A stretch of 7,099 nucleotides of DNA, taken from the NCBI GenBank assembly GCA_014383605.1, contig JACNHM010000443.1, forward strand, positions 1 through 7,099, read 5' to 3'. Made by a program: the position numbers and the translations under genes. Below are positions 6,035 through 7,099 of the stretch, in pieces. How positions within the stretch are numbered: position 1 is the first letter of the stretch; each line of letters starts with the position of its first letter. The stretch is from Chloroflexota bacterium (lineage in GTDB: Bacteria; Chloroflexota; Anaerolineae; UBA3071). Under the pieces are notes generated by a model, which did not search any database, was not told where the DNA came from, and saw only the letters and a program-made list of their open reading frames with translations.

Positions 6035-6986
6035 TCTCGGTAAAAAGCCCTGCGACAAATGCTTGCGCATCAAACTCGGCGAAATCCTCGATCTTCTCGC
6101 CCGTGCCCAGGAAGCGGATGGGCAGGCCCAGCTCCTGCGCGATGGCGAAGACGATGCCGCCCTTGGCCGTGCTGTCCAGTTTGGTCAAGATAATGCCAGT
6201 TATGTCAACAGCATCCTTGAAGACCCGGGCCTGGCTGAGGGCGTTCTGGCCTGTGGTGGCATCGAGGACGAGAAAGACCTCGTGCGGGGCGCGGTGCACC
6301 TGTTTGGCGGCCACGCGGCGCAGCTTTTTGAGCTCTTCCATGAGGTTGTACTTGGTGTGCAGCCGGCCGGCCGTGTCCACGATGAGCACGTCCGCCCGGC
6401 GGCTCTCCTGGCTGGCGCGGATGGCGTCGTAGACCACCGCGCCGGGGTCGGACCCTGGCTGGTGAGCAATCACATCGACTCCCACCCGCTCGGCCCAGAT
6501 CTTGAGCTGGTCAATGGCGGCGGCGCGGAAGGTGTCGGCGGCGCCGATCACCACTCGCTGGCCCAGGTTCTGGTAGTAGCGGGCCAGCTTGGCGATGCTC
6601 GTCGTCTTGCCCGAGCCGTTGACCCCCACCACCAGCACCACCGTCAGCAGGCGATCCAGGGAATCGGCCACCGGCGGGTGGGCGTTGAGGATGCTCACCA
6701 ACTCCTCCTGCAAGACGGCCTGGGCGGCGTCGGCCGTGCGCACGCGCTCCTTCGTCACCCGTTCCCGCAGCCGCTCCACCAGCGGCAGCGCGGTGTTCAC
6801 CCCCACGTCGGCCAGGATGAGCAGCTCTTCCAGCTCTTCCCAGGTCTCCTCGGTGATGTCCCCGCGTCCCAGCAGCCCGCCGATGCGCCCAAAAAAACCC
6901 TGCCGGGTCTTGGAAAGGCTCTGTTGTATCTTCTGTTCGTCGGCCTGCGGTTCTTCAGGCCTTGCGCGCCAACGTCGCAACACCAC
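6030..6986 (-). CDS. ftsY: Signal recognition particle receptor FtsY
   Basis: FtsY is the GTPase receptor that docks SRP-bound ribosomes at the membrane for co-translational insertion; it works with Ffh, which is not in this window. The 318-residue protein has the NG domains. The N-terminal helical part (about 20-100) begins with [17 protein letters not shown], whose F31-F32 and basic residues match the lipid-binding helix at the start of the FtsY N domain. The GTPase motifs are GVNGSGKT (121-128), DTFRAAA (151-157), DTAGR (204-208), TKLD (268-271) and GTGE (294-297), with the FtsY-type ATTGQNAL at 243-250. DTFRAAA and the absence of an M domain separate it from Ffh. It has only about 20 residues before the NG part, so it lacks the long acidic A domain of Escherichia coli FtsY, as is common outside the gammaproteobacteria. 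The start is GTG at 6986, with AAGGAG (7000-6995) 8 nt upstream; the next codon is also GTG. It is the first gene of the operon. Confidence 0.97.
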   Translation of the reverse strand: MVLRRWRARPEEPQADEQKIQQSLSKTRQGFFGRIGGLLGRGDITEETWEELEELLILADVGVNTALPLVERLRERVTKERVRTADAAQAVLQEELVSILNAHPPVADSLDRLLTVVLVVGVNGSGKTTSIAKLARYYQNLGQRVVIGAADTFRAAAIDQLKIWAERVGVDVIAHQPGSDPGAVVYDAIRASQESRRADVLIVDTAGRLHTKYNLMEELKKLRRVAAKQVHRAPHEVFLVLDATTGQNALSQARVFKDAVDITGIILTKLDSTAKGGIVFAIAQELGLPIRFLGTGEKIEDFAEFDAQAFVAGLFTET

Positions 6987-7018
6987 GCCTTTGTCTCCTT
7001 CAGCGAGAATTCACCAAC

Positions 7019-7047
7019 GAGCGCTGCCCGTGCTTGCGGCAGCGCTC
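7019..7047 (-). promoter_or_regulatory. Hairpin in the ftsY 5' leader
   Basis: GAGCGCTGCC (7019-7028) and GGCAGCGCTC (7038-7047) form a perfect 10-bp, GC-rich stem with a 9-nt loop. It lies between the predicted transcription start (around 7053) and the ftsY ribosome site (7000-6995), so it would sit in the mRNA leader. It has no U-tract. It could protect the 5' end of the message or be an operator, or it could be the end of an upstream gene's transcript. No named riboswitch or leader family is recognisable. Confidence 0.5.
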
Positions 7048-7059
7048 AGCAGCGCAGGC

Positions 7060-7088
7060 ATTATACCTCAACTGGACGCCAGGCACAA
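7060..7088 (-). promoter_or_regulatory. Sigma70-like promoter for the ftsY-prfB-SNF2-SWIM operon
   Basis: Reading leftwards there is TTGTGC (7088-7083), a 17-bp spacer and a perfect TATAAT (7065-7060). The -10 box is a full match in GC-rich surroundings and the spacing is optimal; the -35 matches consensus at three of six positions. The predicted start is near 7053, giving a leader of about 65 nt to the ftsY GTG. It is the only strong promoter-like sequence I found ahead of the five minus-strand genes, so it probably drives all of them, though weaker internal promoters cannot be excluded. Confidence 0.65.
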
Positions 7089-7099
7089 AGCGCAAGTCG

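Overview
The window is a gene-dense, GC-rich stretch of bacterial chromosome with housekeeping genes and no mobile element, phage, CRISPR array, tRNA or rRNA that I can see. My best guess for the source is a Chloroflexota bacterium of the Anaerolineae/Caldilineae type. The basis is the GC-rich coding style, the short heptamer/octamer repeat arrays in the intergenic gaps, and the Trp/Gly repeat protein at the left end. This is inference, not a measured placement.

Five genes run leftwards (minus strand) as one apparent operon: ftsY (6986-6030), prfB (5953-4849), a 57-codon membrane micro-ORF (4859-4686), a HelZ-type SNF2 ATPase (4698-1579) and a SWIM zinc-finger protein (1551-634). A good sigma70-like promoter (TTGTGC, 17 bp, TATAAT; 7088-7060) and a 10-bp hairpin lie ahead of ftsY. 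The last four genes are tightly packed: prfB overlaps the micro-ORF by 11 bp, the micro-ORF overlaps the SNF2 gene by 13 bp, and only 27 bp separate SNF2 from SWIM. One plus-strand gene, a small membrane-anchored protein with two 56-residue repeats (48-620), converges on the operon. The two stop codons are 13 bp apart, around a small hairpin.

The most informative points are these. (1) prfB carries the classical autoregulatory +1 frameshift site (CTT TGA C with an upstream Shine-Dalgarno-like GGGAGG). The full protein is 367 aa and starts at 5953; a single-frame reading gives only a truncated C-terminal piece. (2) The ftsY-prfB gap is filled by a symmetric array of 7-bp units, four CGTGAnn followed by inverted nnTCACG units. 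(3) A micro-ORF sits between prfB and the SNF2 gene, overlapping both. (4) Purine-rich short repeats sit beside three gene starts and partly supply their ribosome-binding sites.

In functional terms, FtsY (SRP receptor) and RF2 (translation termination) are core protein-synthesis factors. The SNF2 and SWIM proteins are a recurrent bacterial pair with probable DNA- or nucleoprotein-related activity whose role is not settled. Nothing in the sequence shows a biochemical link between the two halves; their grouping may be simple co-transcription.
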